Source of the DNA: JACJXF01 sp964349045
Lineage (GTDB): Bacteria; Bacteroidota; Bacteroidia; Bacteroidales; GCA-2748055
Direction of reading: 5' to 3'
Length of the DNA stretch: 10,356 nt
Assembly (NCBI GenBank): GCA_964349045.1
Contig: CAYGFI010000168.1
Location: 1 to 10,356, forward strand
The position numbers and the translations under genes were made by a program. A model generated the notes under the pieces. The model was not told the origin of the DNA. It worked only from the letters and a program-made list of their open reading frames with translations, and did not search any database. Shown here one piece after another: positions 1 through 8,884 of the stretch (position 1 is the first letter of the stretch; every line of letters starts with the position of its first letter).

Positions 1-182
1 TAACCTGTTTGTAAATCAACAGCAGTTGTAGTTCCATCTCCCTGATATACTTCGAAAGTGGCATCAGTTGCCGGGATAAGCTTACCTTTAAAGCTTACCA
101 GTGATTCGGACAGGGGTACATTGCTGATTGAGAAAGTTTCCTGATCAATACTGTATTCCATCGATGTTATTGTAGCATCGGA
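1..182 (-). other. Partial C-terminal beta-sandwich module cut by window edge
   Basis: Residues about 2780-2840. It starts 'SDATITSMEYSIDQETFSI', followed by 'SESLVSFKGKLIPATDATFEVYQ'. The 'SDATI' opening is typical of cadherin-like or other small beta-sandwich repeats of Bacteroidota surface proteins. I cannot assign the family from this fragment. Further copies and the secretion or anchoring domain would lie beyond the left edge. Confidence 0.5.
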
Positions 183-3100
183 GTTCAGGGTAGTAAATAT
201 GTATTCGTTTCCATAATAATAAGCTCCCACACTGGTCTTGGCAAATGCCCTGACGTAATAGCCTGTGTGAGGAACTAATCCGGTAAGGTTGCTTATAAAG
301 GCTCCTGCACCTGAAATATCTGAATTAAAGTTATCAGAAACCATTGGATTCGGATTCGTGCCCCATACCACTCCACTTTCAACAACCGGATTTACTCCAT
401 CAGCAATCACTTCTCCACCACTTACCGCTGAGGTTGATGTAACAGATGTAACATCCGCAGTAATAATAGTTGGTGATAATTGAATAAGTGAAAGCGTGTA
501 GTTATTATTGATCCAGTCAACATAGAAGGTAATTTCATAAGCTTTTCCAATCAATGTTTTAAGATTAACATATTCTTTAACGAAATTAGAAGGATCACCT
601 GTGATCGTAACTTCATCATAGCCATAACTTTCATACCATTGATGATCTTTCCTGATCTTAAACTCTCCGTTTTGAAGTAATTCAAGACTGCTGATCTGGT
701 ATGCAGATTTTCCGTCGATCTCACCTATATAGTTAAGGTCAAGATCATCATTACCATTAATACTCCACCAGGGAAGCTCTCCGTCGTTGTCATAGTAAGC
801 ATTTCCTCCAATTATGCTGAATACCACGGTTGAAGGATCAAGTGCAGAAGTCGTGAAACTATACTCCTCACCATAACTTGTACCAACGCTATTGGTTGCA
901 TAAGCTCTCACAAAATAGGTAGTTTCAGCTAAAAGACCTGTAATCGTGATTGAATATGAACCTGTTCCGGTTGACCAATGACTAAAATGAGGATTAAAAA
1001 CTGTTGGATTATTTACTGTACTCCAGCATATTCCACGTTCGGTTACCGGAACTCCGCCATCGGCAGTTACATTAGCCGGAACAAATGCAGCTGTAGCTGT
1101 TATAAAGTCCGGGTTAAGGGTTGTAACTGACGGTAAATCAACATTCAGCATTTGCAGGAACGGATATCCATTGTTAACACTACCCTCGGTATCATGGGCC
1201 CAGATAAAACCAAAATCCCAACCGGTATAGGTATTTAAATTATAGGGATAGGTCATTTCTGAAGTTATCCTGCCCTCTCCACCCTGAGAAGTTGCCTGTC
1301 CGCTGGTTTCGGTATTCCAGTAGCTATTTGAGACCACTTCGCTATTTGCTGCACCTGCACCAATTAAACCTCCAACAGAACCTGAACCTGAAACGGTACC
1401 GGTTGAATAGCACACGTTTACCAGGCTGTTATCAAGCCATCCTGCTATTCCACCAACGAATTCAGGACCCGAAACGCTGCCAAGGAAATAGGAATTCGAA
1501 ATGGCACTTCTGTTTTCGTTAGTACCGACAAGGCCACCTGCCGTAAAACCTGAAACGGTAATGTTCGCAATAGAATAGCTGTTGTTAATAAGGCTGGAGT
1601 AATTCTGCCCCGTAATACCTCCTGCCCAATTACCTGCTGCTGAAACGGTTCCTGAAGAATGGCTTTTGTTTAATTCGGAGAAATACAAACCACCAGCTAT
1701 ACCACCGACAGTGTTTTGTGCTGATACTGAACCATCTGTGCTATTATTTATCAGTTTACTATTATTAACATCTCCGACAAGCGCTCCAACATATTCAAAC
1801 CCGTTGACGTAAGCATTGACCAGGTTAACATTTTTTATGATGGATTTATTAATCGAACCAAAAAGGCCAACGGCTTGCTCCGCAGGTCTGTTAATAGTTA
1901 AGTTGCTTATGGTGTATCCATCACCATCGTAGAATCCGTTAAAAGGACTACCTAACGAACCAATCGGATCCCATCCTTCGGATGCGTTCCATGGTGCAAC
2001 ACCAAGGTCAATGTCAGCAATCTGCCTGAAATAAGATGCCGGGTATAACCTTACAGTAAATAGCTCTCCTGCATTCGAAACGAGGAAAGGATTTCCTGCT
2101 GAACCATCACCACCGCTGAATCCTGTCAGCGGGAATATGAATACTTCATTGGATGATGGTGACTCAATTCCACTATAATCAGCAGTTATATTATAGGTAT
2201 ATGTAACATAATTAGTTACGCTGTTATCTGTAAAAGATAAAAATGCAGATGAAACTGATGTATATAAAATTCCATCCCTGTAAATAAAATATTCTGTCGG
2301 GCTTCCAAGAGAAGGAGCCTGCCAGGTAAGGGATATAGAGCCATTGTCTGCAATTCCTGTTAAGTTAGAAGGAGGAAGACTTTCCGGGGGATAATTAAAT
2401 ATAGCAGCTAATCCTTGGTATTGCAGAAATGGATAGCTTGAACCTTCATTGATACTCCAGATACTGGCAAAATCCCAGCCGGAGAATGTTGAAGAGGTTA
2501 TCATGTCGAGGGTATTTCTGCTTTCACCAGCACCTGAAATAGCCTGAGCAGATGTTTCTCTATTCCAGTATGAGTTTGCAACACCTGATCCGTCATTGCT
2601 GAAAGTCCCGATCAGGCCTCCGCCCTGTTCACTGTAAATAACTTTTCCTACGGAATAGGAATTGACTACGAAGCTGTTAATACTTAATCCGCCAATCAGA
2701 CCACCAACAGCGGATGTACCCGTAACCTGGCCGGTTGAATAACAGTTTTGAACCAGGCTATTATCGGTTACAAGACTGACCAATCCACCAGTATTCATAG
2801 CAATTCCTTCAACATTTCCGGTTGCGAAGGAATTGTTTATTGAACTGTTAAATGATAACCTTGCAACCAGTCCACCAGCCTGCTGGTTAATGATTGTACC
2901 TGTACCGGTTACCATTTGAACATTAACGGCAGAGTAGCAATTTTCCATTATAGAACCATAGTAGAAGTTTCCGACAAGTCCGGCGGGGAATAATTGCCCT
3001 TTTAAATTACCCGTTGAATAGCAGTTATTTACATAACAACCATTCATAAATCCGGAAAGTACCCCTACCCTTGAACCTCCTGTAATATCGACATTTACAA

Positions 3101-6100
3101 GCCCGATATTCGTAAAGCTTGCACCTACCGAACGTCCAAAGAGACCAATATTGGTTTGTTCAGGACGGTTAATGGTAAGCCCGGAGATGGTAAAGCCGTT
3201 TCCATTATATTTTCCGAAAAATTGAACTGTGGCATCCCCGATGGGAGACCATCCTTCACCATCATTCCAGGGCGATACCCCCAGGTCAATATCTGCTGTT
3301 TGAAGGAAGTGAATATTTGCATTTGCTGGTCCAAGGAACAATCTGACATTATTAAGCTGTTCAGCAGTTTCAATAAGGTATGGGTCGGATTCAGTTCCTG
3401 TACCACCGGCAAATGGTCCGAATATTGAATTTTTAATGGAAATGTCATCAATAAATACGGAACCCAATTCAGATGAAGTCGTTAAAACCAAATTGTTATA
3501 AGAATTCATCAGTAAACTGTCAACAGTGAAATGAAGCGTAAATGTTGTGGGAGTTGGAGTTAAAGGAATCCACCAGTCTGATCTTCCATTGGATTCTGGA
3601 TCGTTTGAATTACCCAAACGACGATAATTATTACCCGGATGATCTTCCACGCTTAATTGCATCGATCTGTTTACTTCTGACCAGGCTGTGAAGGTAAGAA
3701 TGTAGGAAGAGCCATTGGTAATACCGGTCCAACCGCGTTGTGCTACAAGCAATTCCCAGGTGCTTCCGATTGCTGCCGGAACCATTTTGCATACTCCGCC
3801 TGTTATCTCTGCCGTACCACCATTGGATGACCAGGTTTCCCAGAAGCCTGCAACAGGTCCATCCGTGGCAAACCCACCATCTTTAATTATGTTATAATCT
3901 TCCGGTGTTTCGGTCTGGTTGGTTATGGTAATCACCATTGAAGAAGAAGTTTCTGAACCATCGGTAGCATAAGCATTTACTATAACAGTTCCGTTAATAA
4001 AGGCAGTAAGTAAACCTGATGAGTTGATGACAGCTCTCCCTGAAACATCGGTTACAGTCCAGTGAATTGCCTGGGTACTGGCATTAGCGGGCAGAACTTC
4101 TGCATTCATTTGCAATGTTCCGGCCTCTGTATCTATTGATGTTGCTCCACCCTCAGGAAGTATTGTTATGGAAGAAACAGGAACTAAAGCGTTCAGTGAA
4201 AATGTACTGCTTTCTGAAAAATATTGCCAGTTTGGATCATAACCCCAGTTAGGGACAATAGCTAGTTTACAATTTGCAGATACCGGATAACCCGATGTAT
4301 TCCACATGATAATATTGATCCCGGGATATAATTCCGGGACATATTGCCACAAATAGTCCCATGAAGCGCCGTCATTAATTGACAAAACAATATATCCATT
4401 AAGATAAGCATAGGTTCCGATATTATTTATGGTGATTGGATAGGATTGATCTACCGCCCATTCAGTGCCTGCAGTGGGTTGCTCAATTATAAACTGTGGT
4501 GTTTCTGAAAGAGTCAATATATTACTGACTCCTGAAACGGAATAATCATCGGAGATTACCCGCACCAATGAATTATTCTGTAAACCGGAAACATTTGCAA
4601 CTGTCCATAAATAGGAATTATAACCATTTACAGGGTACAGGATGGTTATGTTTGTCCAGTTTGTCCCTCCATCGGTTGAATACTGTATATTCACATTCTG
4701 GTAAACATTCACACTATTCCATTCGATAATTTGCTGAGAGCCACTATGCAGGAAACTTCCTGCAACAGGGCTGTTTACGGTTATACTGGCAGGTCCGAAA
4801 ATCTCATTTATCAGAGACACATCATCGAGATATATTATATCCGTAGCTTCAGAGCCCAGGAAAGTTATTTGATTATTGGAATTTAACTGTACAGCGTCTA
4901 AAGTTGTATGGAATGTATAGGTGGTTGGAGTAGTTGTTAAAGAAATATTCCAGCCTGACCTTCCGTAAGATTCAGGATCGGTTGATGATCCGATTGGAGT
5001 ATAACCGTTATTCATATCCTGCAAAACAACACTGAAAATTCTGTCAGCCTCTGCCCAGGCAGTGAAAGACAAAACATAAGAAGAACCATTGGCAACATCC
5101 AGGTCTGGTTGGTGTACCTGCAGCGCCCAATTATAGCTGGCAGCAGCCGGAGCCATTGTACAAACTCCACTGATAACCTGTGCTGTACCTCCATTATCTG
5201 ACCATACATTCCAGGCACCGCCGATGGCCCCATCCGTTGCAAATCCACCATCTTTAATAATGTTATAATCATCGGGGGTGTCGATTTGATTGGATATGAT
5301 AATTTGCTGGTTAGCAGTGATATAATATCCATCAGTTGATGTTGCTGTTATATTTACAATTCCGTCTAAATTGGCGGTCAACAGACCAGTCTTGCTGATA
5401 GTCGCCCTTCCGGTAACATCTGTAACGCTCCAGTGAATGGTCTGGTTGGAAGCATCGGCAGGAAGAACCGATGCATACAGTTGCAGCATACCTCCCTCGA
5501 CATTTATAGAGGTAGCTCCTCCATCAGAAGATATAGATATCTGAGAAACGGGTACAAAATCTTTCAAAGTAAATGTTCCGCTCTCTGAAAAATACTGCCA
5601 TCCGGGATCATAACCCCAGCCCGGGATTATAGCCAGCTTACAATCGGATGACAAAGGATAACCCGATGTATTCCACATGAAAGTATTGATTCCCGGATTT
5701 AATTCCGCGATATACTGAAACCAATAGTCCCACGACGCTCCACCATTAGTTGACAATACAATATATCCATTAACAGCTGCATAGGGTCCCAGATTATTTA
5801 TGGTAATCGGATAGGATTGCCCGATTGCCCATTCGGTACCTGTTGAGGGCAGGTCAATTGTAAGTTGTGGCGTTTCTGAAATGGTTAATATTTCACTGTT
5901 ACCTGATATAGTTCCATCATCGGAAACAACCCGTATCATTGAATTAGCATTCAAACCGGATACTCCTGGTACTGTCCACATATAAGAATTATAACCACTA
6001 TACGAGTAGATTCCGGTAACATCAGTTATCCAGGGGCCCCCATTAAGGGAATATTCGATTTTCACGTACTGTTCTACATTTGTTGACCATTCAAGATAAA

Positions 6101-8677
6101 CTTGCTTCCCGCTTTGCAGGTATACNNNNNNNNNNNNNNNNNNNNNNNNNNNNNNNNNNNNNNNNNNNNNNNNNNNNNNNNNNNNNNNNNNNNNNNNNNN
6201 NNNNNNNNNNNNNNNNNNNNNNNNNGTTCTACATTTGTTGACCATTCAAGATAAACTTGCTTCCCGCTTTGCAGGTATACCCCAGCAGGTGGTTGGCTAA
6301 TTGTTATCCCCGGTAGTTCGGGTAATATTTCGAATAATGGACTTTCAATAATTGCTGCTGTATATGGATTGTAAACAATTATTTTTGCCGATCCTGTTAT
6401 CATTGATGGGTCTATCGTCCAGGAGAACTGGCTCAGTGCTGCCGGAATAGTGTTATAAATAGAAAACAGGTAAAAGTTCCAGTTTAATCCGCCGTCGGTA
6501 CTAAGAAACACCCAGTATTCCGGACTATCTGCATCAGGGCCAAAGTTGGTAAGTTCAATCTGATAAGTCTGTCCTGCATTCCATTTGGTTATTTCAGCAC
6601 CTCCTGCAGGTTGTTCAAATACTATTTGCGGGGTATCTGAAAGGGTAAACAAATTGCTTATCCCGGATACGGTACCGACGATATCATTTGTAATAATACG
6701 TATTAATGAATTATTATAAGCATTACCAATACTGTTTACGGTCCATGAATAGGAGTTTAATCCATTATAGGTAGGATAATCCTGTACAATGTTTATCCAG
6801 CTTGATCCTCCATCTAAAGAATAATCGATATTAATATTCTGGCTGACATTCACACTCGTCCATTCGATATTCTTTATGGTACCACTACTCCAGTACTCAC
6901 CGGCAGAAGGTTTGTCTATGGTTAAACTTGGGAGAGCCGGTATTATTTCAAATAATTCACTCTGGCTTGACCATTCTCCATTATTAGGATTATAAAGAAG
7001 CAATTTTGCCTGGTTTGTATTAATTGAAGGATCTATTGCCCACTCATGCTGACTTATTCCGGCAGGGATGAATAATGAACTAATAAAATAGTAATAATTG
7101 AGACCTCCGTCAAAACTCAGATATAAATATCGTTCAGAATCTTCACTGCTGATATTATTTATTTCAAGATTGAAATTCTGCCCTGCAGTCAATATGGCGC
7201 CTGCGGTAGGTTGTAAAAACGTAAATTGGGGGGATGAAGATATTGTAAATGGATTGCTTGTTCCGGTCACGGCTCCTCCTGTTGTTATTCTTATGGCCGC
7301 ATTAGGATTTATTCCGGGAACATCTGGTACAATCCAGGAATAACTATAATCTCCCTGAGGAGTAAAATAATCATTTACAATGGTCGTCCAGTCAGAAACA
7401 CCATCGAGGGAATATTCAATGTTTACATTCTGGCTTACATTTATACTTGTCCACTCAATGAACCGTTCTGTACCACTTGTCCAGAATGTACCTCCCACAG
7501 GTTGGATTACAGTTATACTTGCCGGAGCTGAAATAATTTCAAATAATTCACTTTCAAAATAGACCTGGCTGGTAATATCATATGCAAAAAATGCCAGTTT
7601 GCAATTTGCGGACCCCTGTGTGAAGGGATCAAGATCAAAACTATAACTATTAATTCCCGGAAAAAATTCATACAGGTAAAATAATTGATCCCATGTAACT
7701 CCTCCATCTACAGATAAATTCATATAACCAAACACATTGGTATAAGAACCTATATTATTTATATTTAATTCGTGTGTTTGTCCGGCAGTCAGCTGGGTGC
7801 CTGTTGTTGGTGCTTGAATAGTGAACTGGGGACTTTCAGACAGGGTAAATATATTGCTGTTGCCAATAATTTCCCCGCTGGCTGTTTTAACTCTTACCAG
7901 AGAGTTATTTTGAACACCGGTAACTGCGGGTATTGTCCAGAAATATGAATTATTTCCATTTACTGGAATTATTTCATTTATTATTGGTGTCCACAAAGTT
8001 CCACCATCAGTCGAATATTCGATGTTTACAGGATCCCCGACATTCATACTCATCCAGCTTATTTCATGCTCTGAACCCTGTGCCCAAAAGGATCCGGTCA
8101 TTGGACTGTTTACCTGTATAACAGGCGCTGAAAGATTACTGGAAGTAAAAACATCATCGATAAACCAATTATCGAAATTGTAGAGGTTTCCTTCAATTAC
8201 AAATGCAATGTAAGTTGTCGATGAATTTAAATTGTTTGAAATAATTGTATTAACTGATTGAGGTCCAATATTTCCCATCCCGGAGGAAAATACCCATGTC
8301 TCATTGGCCCAATTGACCTTATCGGTTGAAGTCTGGATTTTTATGGTCGCACCCATACTCCAATCATCGAAAAAATGCTTGAAGTTCAGATTCAATGTTG
8401 TTAAGCCGGTTGTATTAATCGCAGGTGCAATAACCCTCGTTGTTCCCGGGTTTATACTCTCCCAGTTGCAAACCAGTTCATATGCTGAACCTCCGGCCTT
8501 GGCACTTCCTGAAATATTCCATCGTTCAGAAATATTGAGGCCAATATTCTGTGTTTCCCAACCCGAAGGTAGATTTGAATTATCAAATGTTTCAGCTAAA
8601 TCAGTAACTTGTGCTTTTACCGAAAAGGTCAGAATGCTGAAAATAAAAAGAATGCTGAGGTGTAAATTTTTTTTCAT
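1..8677 (-). CDS. Giant multidomain secreted surface protein (Ig-like/BIG2/CBM/GLUG/Fn3/SusE-like), C-terminus off window, interrupted by scaffold gap
   Basis: The start is the ATG at 8675-8677. It opens a clear signal peptide (MKKNLHLSILFIFSILTFSVKA, cleavage before Q23) behind an AT-rich leader with no Shine-Dalgarno site, as is usual in Bacteroidota. The frame runs 817 codons to the N gap. Past the gap it continues without a stop to position 3 if the 55-bp duplicated flanks are merged (frame shift of 155 bp, i.e. 2 mod 3), giving at least 2,840 residues. Domains, in merged numbering: jelly-roll/MAM-like about 23-182; five alternating Ig-like module pairs between about 185 and 1446; BIG2 about 989-1080 and 1447-1537; CBM4_9-like about 1081-1241 and 1538-1700; GLUG arrays about 1702-2039 and 2133-2460; Fn3 about 2041-2132; Fn3-like about 2461-2560; SusE/SusF-like about 2561-2682; Fn3-like about 2683-2780; then a partial module. 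I see no catalytic motif. The role is inferred: extracellular glycan binding or adhesion, probably exported by T9SS. The family assignments come from reading motifs, not from a profile search. Confidence 0.9.
183..476 (-). other. Fn3-like module B
   Basis: Residues about 2683-2780. 'TSTSAVSGGEVIADG', 'VVESGVVWGTNPNP', 'GLVPHTGYYVRAFAKTSVG' and 'YGNEYIFTT' match the module at 843-1140, so the SusE-like domain sits between two Fn3-like copies. Confidence 0.8.
477..842 (-). other. SusE/SusF-like starch-binding-type domain
   Basis: Residues about 2561-2682, between two Fn3-like modules. 'VVFSIIGG', 'WWSINGNDDLDLNYIGEIDG', 'GEFKIRKDHQWYESYGYDE' and 'GKAYEITFYVDWINNNYTLSL' follow the pattern of SusE/SusF C-terminal glycan-binding domains: a FKxRxDxxW strand, then GxYxIxxxxxxxxYxL. 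In known Sus systems these are surface lipoproteins that bind starch. Here the domain is embedded in a long secreted chain with no lipobox. The assignment rests on motif reading. Confidence 0.6.
843..1140 (-). other. Fn3-like module A
   Basis: Residues about 2461-2560. 'VTTLNPDFITATAAFVPANV', 'GGVPVTERGICWS', 'GLLAETTYFVRAYATNSVG' and 'YGEEYSFTT' form the Fn3-like module very common in Bacteroidota surface proteins. A diverged paralogue lies at 183-476. Confidence 0.8.
1143..2124 (-). repeat. GLUG-motif beta-helix array 2
   Basis: Residues about 2133-2460. The cap 'GGDGSAGNPFLVSNAGEL' and 'IADIDLGVAPWN' is followed by about seven rungs with cores VGLFG, VGALVG, VGGIAG, GGITG, GGLVG, VGGIAG and VGGLIG. 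The array closes with 'NSYWNTETSGQATS' and 'NGYPFLQM'. Cap and closing segments match array 1 at corresponding places, so the whole beta-helix was duplicated. The rungs have since diverged more than the BIG2/CBM block has. Confidence 0.85.
2127..2402 (-). other. Fibronectin type III domain between the two GLUG arrays
   Basis: Residues about 2041-2132. 'PPSNLTGIADNGSISLTWQAP' with 'EYFIYRDGILY', 'TDNSVTNYVTYTYNITADY' and 'SSNEVFIF' gives the Trp-containing B strand and the Tyr-corner-like segment of an Fn3 fold. It works as a spacer between the two beta-helix arrays. Confidence 0.75.
2406..3417 (-). repeat. GLUG-motif beta-helix array 1
   Basis: Residues about 1702-2039. It opens with a cap 'GGTGTESDPYLIETAEQL' and 'TADIDLGVSPWN'. 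Then follow about seven rungs, each centred on a GLUG-like core: IGLFG, VGVLSG, AGLVG, GGLVA, GGLVS, VGGLIG, GGGLIG. Between rungs recur 'NCYSTG' or 'NNSFATG' segments, and the array ends with 'NSYWNRETSAQA' and 'SSYPFLQY'. This is the standard layout of GLUG-motif right-handed beta-helix domains of exported Bacteroidota and other bacterial surface proteins. Their function is mainly structural or adhesive. Confidence 0.85.
3421..3911 (-). other. Carbohydrate-binding (CBM4_9-like) domain 2
   Basis: Residues about 1538-1700, paralogue of the domain at 4799-5282. The 'FATDG', 'TWELLVAQ', 'GSSYILTFTAWSEVNR' and 'VFIDDISI' segments are conserved. Divergence is concentrated after 'AWSEVNR', where two codons of length difference also fall, so the two domains could bind different ligands or different faces of one glycan (inference). 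Confidence 0.7.
3421..4797 (-). repeat. Internal duplication block, copy 2: Ig A5-B5, BIG2, CBM4_9-like
   Basis: Second copy of the 457-residue unit. Its parts are Ig-like A5 at about 4500-4797, B5 at 4185-4500, BIG2 at 3912-4184 ('LQMNAEVLPANASTQAIHW', 'GLLTA') and the CBM4_9-like domain at 3421-3911 ('NIIKDGGFATDG', 'DPESNGRSDWW', 'VFIDDISI'). Both copies end in IFGP. Indels relative to copy 1 are few and in frame: one codon near the A-module start and two codons in the CBM. This suggests a fairly recent tandem duplication kept under selection for an intact protein. Confidence 0.85.
4799..5282 (-). other. Carbohydrate-binding (CBM4_9-like) domain 1
   Basis: Residues about 1081-1241. The pattern 'NIIKDGGFATDG..WNVWSDNGG', then 'WALQVHQ', 'GSSYVLSFTAWAEADR' and a terminal 'IIYLDDVSL' is that of CBM family 4/9-like beta-sandwiches, which bind soluble or insoluble polysaccharides in secreted glycan-degrading or glycan-attaching proteins. 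The conserved Trp residues of the core are present. The specific glycan cannot be inferred. Confidence 0.7.
6071..6125 (-). repeat. 55-bp gap-flanking direct repeat, left copy
   Basis: This is identical over 55 bp to 6226-6280, immediately on the other side of the N gap. It encodes part of the type-A Ig-like core (SGKQVYLEWSTNVE). An exact terminal overlap of 55 bp is what two contigs sharing one de Bruijn k-mer would show, so it is most likely an unmerged overlap and not a biological repeat. The alternative is two near-identical neighbouring modules with sequence missing between them. Confidence 0.95.
6126..6225. other. 100-N scaffold gap inside the giant gene
   Basis: Exactly 100 N bases, the conventional placeholder for a gap of unknown length. 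It lies inside the conserved 'SGxxxxxEWxxxNV' segment of the fourth type-A Ig-like module. Read through as written, it throws the frame off and gives a false stop near 6074. The true frame continues on the far side in a different register. Confidence 0.98.
6226..6280 (-). repeat. 55-bp gap-flanking direct repeat, right copy
   Basis: Exact copy of 6071-6125. Superimposing the two copies joins 'ITISQPPAGVYLQSGKQ' to 'VEQYVKIEYSLNGG' in frame and yields one complete module of normal length. It lacks only one residue relative to its paralogue at about 4670-4790 (EWSTNVEQYV against EWNSVNVYQNV). Confidence 0.95.
8132..8611 (-). other. N-terminal jelly-roll / MAM-like (cleaved-adhesin-like) domain
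   Basis: Residues about 23-182 of the giant protein, directly after the signal peptide. The opening 'ETFDNSNLPSGWETQN' and the closing 'FDNWFIDDV' (residues 168-176) are the hallmarks of the concanavalin-like, MAM or cleaved-adhesin beta-sandwiches seen in secreted Bacteroidota proteins, where they act as binding or anchoring domains. The ligand cannot be read from the sequence. Confidence 0.6.
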
Positions 8678-8884
8678 ATTTTAAGAAATTAATTGCATCA
8701 GGTATTGTATTATTTTTTAGCTCAATTGGAGTTTTGTTTTGATTGGTTTATTACGTCCGGATTTACTAAATTGATTCAGCTTATTTTTATAACATGCTTT
8801 TTTAAAACTAATAATAAATTATGATTTGCATATAAATTAATTAGAAAGATACAAAAACTCAATAATCAAAGTAAAAAATTTTGT

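Larger units (their letters stand above)
4798..6319 (-). repeat. Internal duplication block, copy 1: Ig A4-B4, BIG2, CBM4_9-like
   Basis: This approximately 1.37-kb unit (gap and overlap removed) is followed directly by a homologous unit at 3421-4797. Landmarks match at a constant offset of 1371 bp: GTTTCTGA at 5872 and 4501, the shared 25 bp at 5656-5680 and 4285-4309, and CTTTAAT at 5252 and 3881. 1371 bp is 457 codons. The BIG2 part (5283-5555) has 'LQLYASVLPADASNQTIHW' and 'GLLTA'. The CBM part (4799-5282) has 'NIIKDGGFATDG', a Trp-rich core and a closing 'IIYLDDVSL'. Confidence 0.85.
5556..8125 (-). repeat. Array of four alternating Ig-like A/B module pairs
   Basis: Residues about 185-987. 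Type A modules begin at about 187, 388, 586 and 790. They share 'GxxWxSGxxxxIxWxSxNVxxxVNIxYSxDGG..W', then 'NSYxWTVP' and 'NNSLxRV', and close with 'SNxFTLSExPQ'. They resemble the Kre9/KNH-like Ig-type modules found in bacterial surface proteins. Type B modules alternate with them, begin at about 283, 483, 684 and 883, and carry 'AGQxxxxxINNIG', 'LSxDGGxxWxxxF' and a closing 'ESxLFEI'. A and B are similar in size, about 100 residues each, so the repeating unit is about 200 residues. A fifth pair lies further on, at about 4185-4797. The N gap falls in the fourth A module. Confidence 0.75.

Noticed and set aside
3125..3451. Overlapping minus- and plus-strand ORFs of about 90-108 codons
   Set aside because: Both are alternative-frame shadows of the CBM2/GLUG-1 junction. 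The main frame has the recognisable 'TADIDLGVSPWN' cap across this stretch.
5012..5332. 106-codon minus-strand ORF
   Set aside because: It lies in another register of the same strand over the BIG2/CBM region of the giant gene. Its product is low-complexity and unrecognisable, while the main frame encodes a clear CBM4_9-like domain here.
6074..6125. Apparent C-terminus of an 867-residue protein ending just past the N gap
   Set aside because: The tail after the gap is in the wrong register. The duplicated 55-bp flank shows the true frame is shifted, and in that frame the sequence continues for about 2,000 more codons.
3421..6319. Regularly spaced similar sequences as a CRISPR array or transposon
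   Set aside because: The repeats are protein-coding domain duplications of about 1.37 kb in one frame. There are no short spacers, terminal inverted repeats or transposase.
7098..8684. Several plus-strand ORFs of 60-126 codons opposite the Ig-like array, and a 64-codon minus-strand ORF at 7513-7707
   Set aside because: They are antisense or wrong-register shadows of repeated modules. None has a plausible start context or a recognisable motif.
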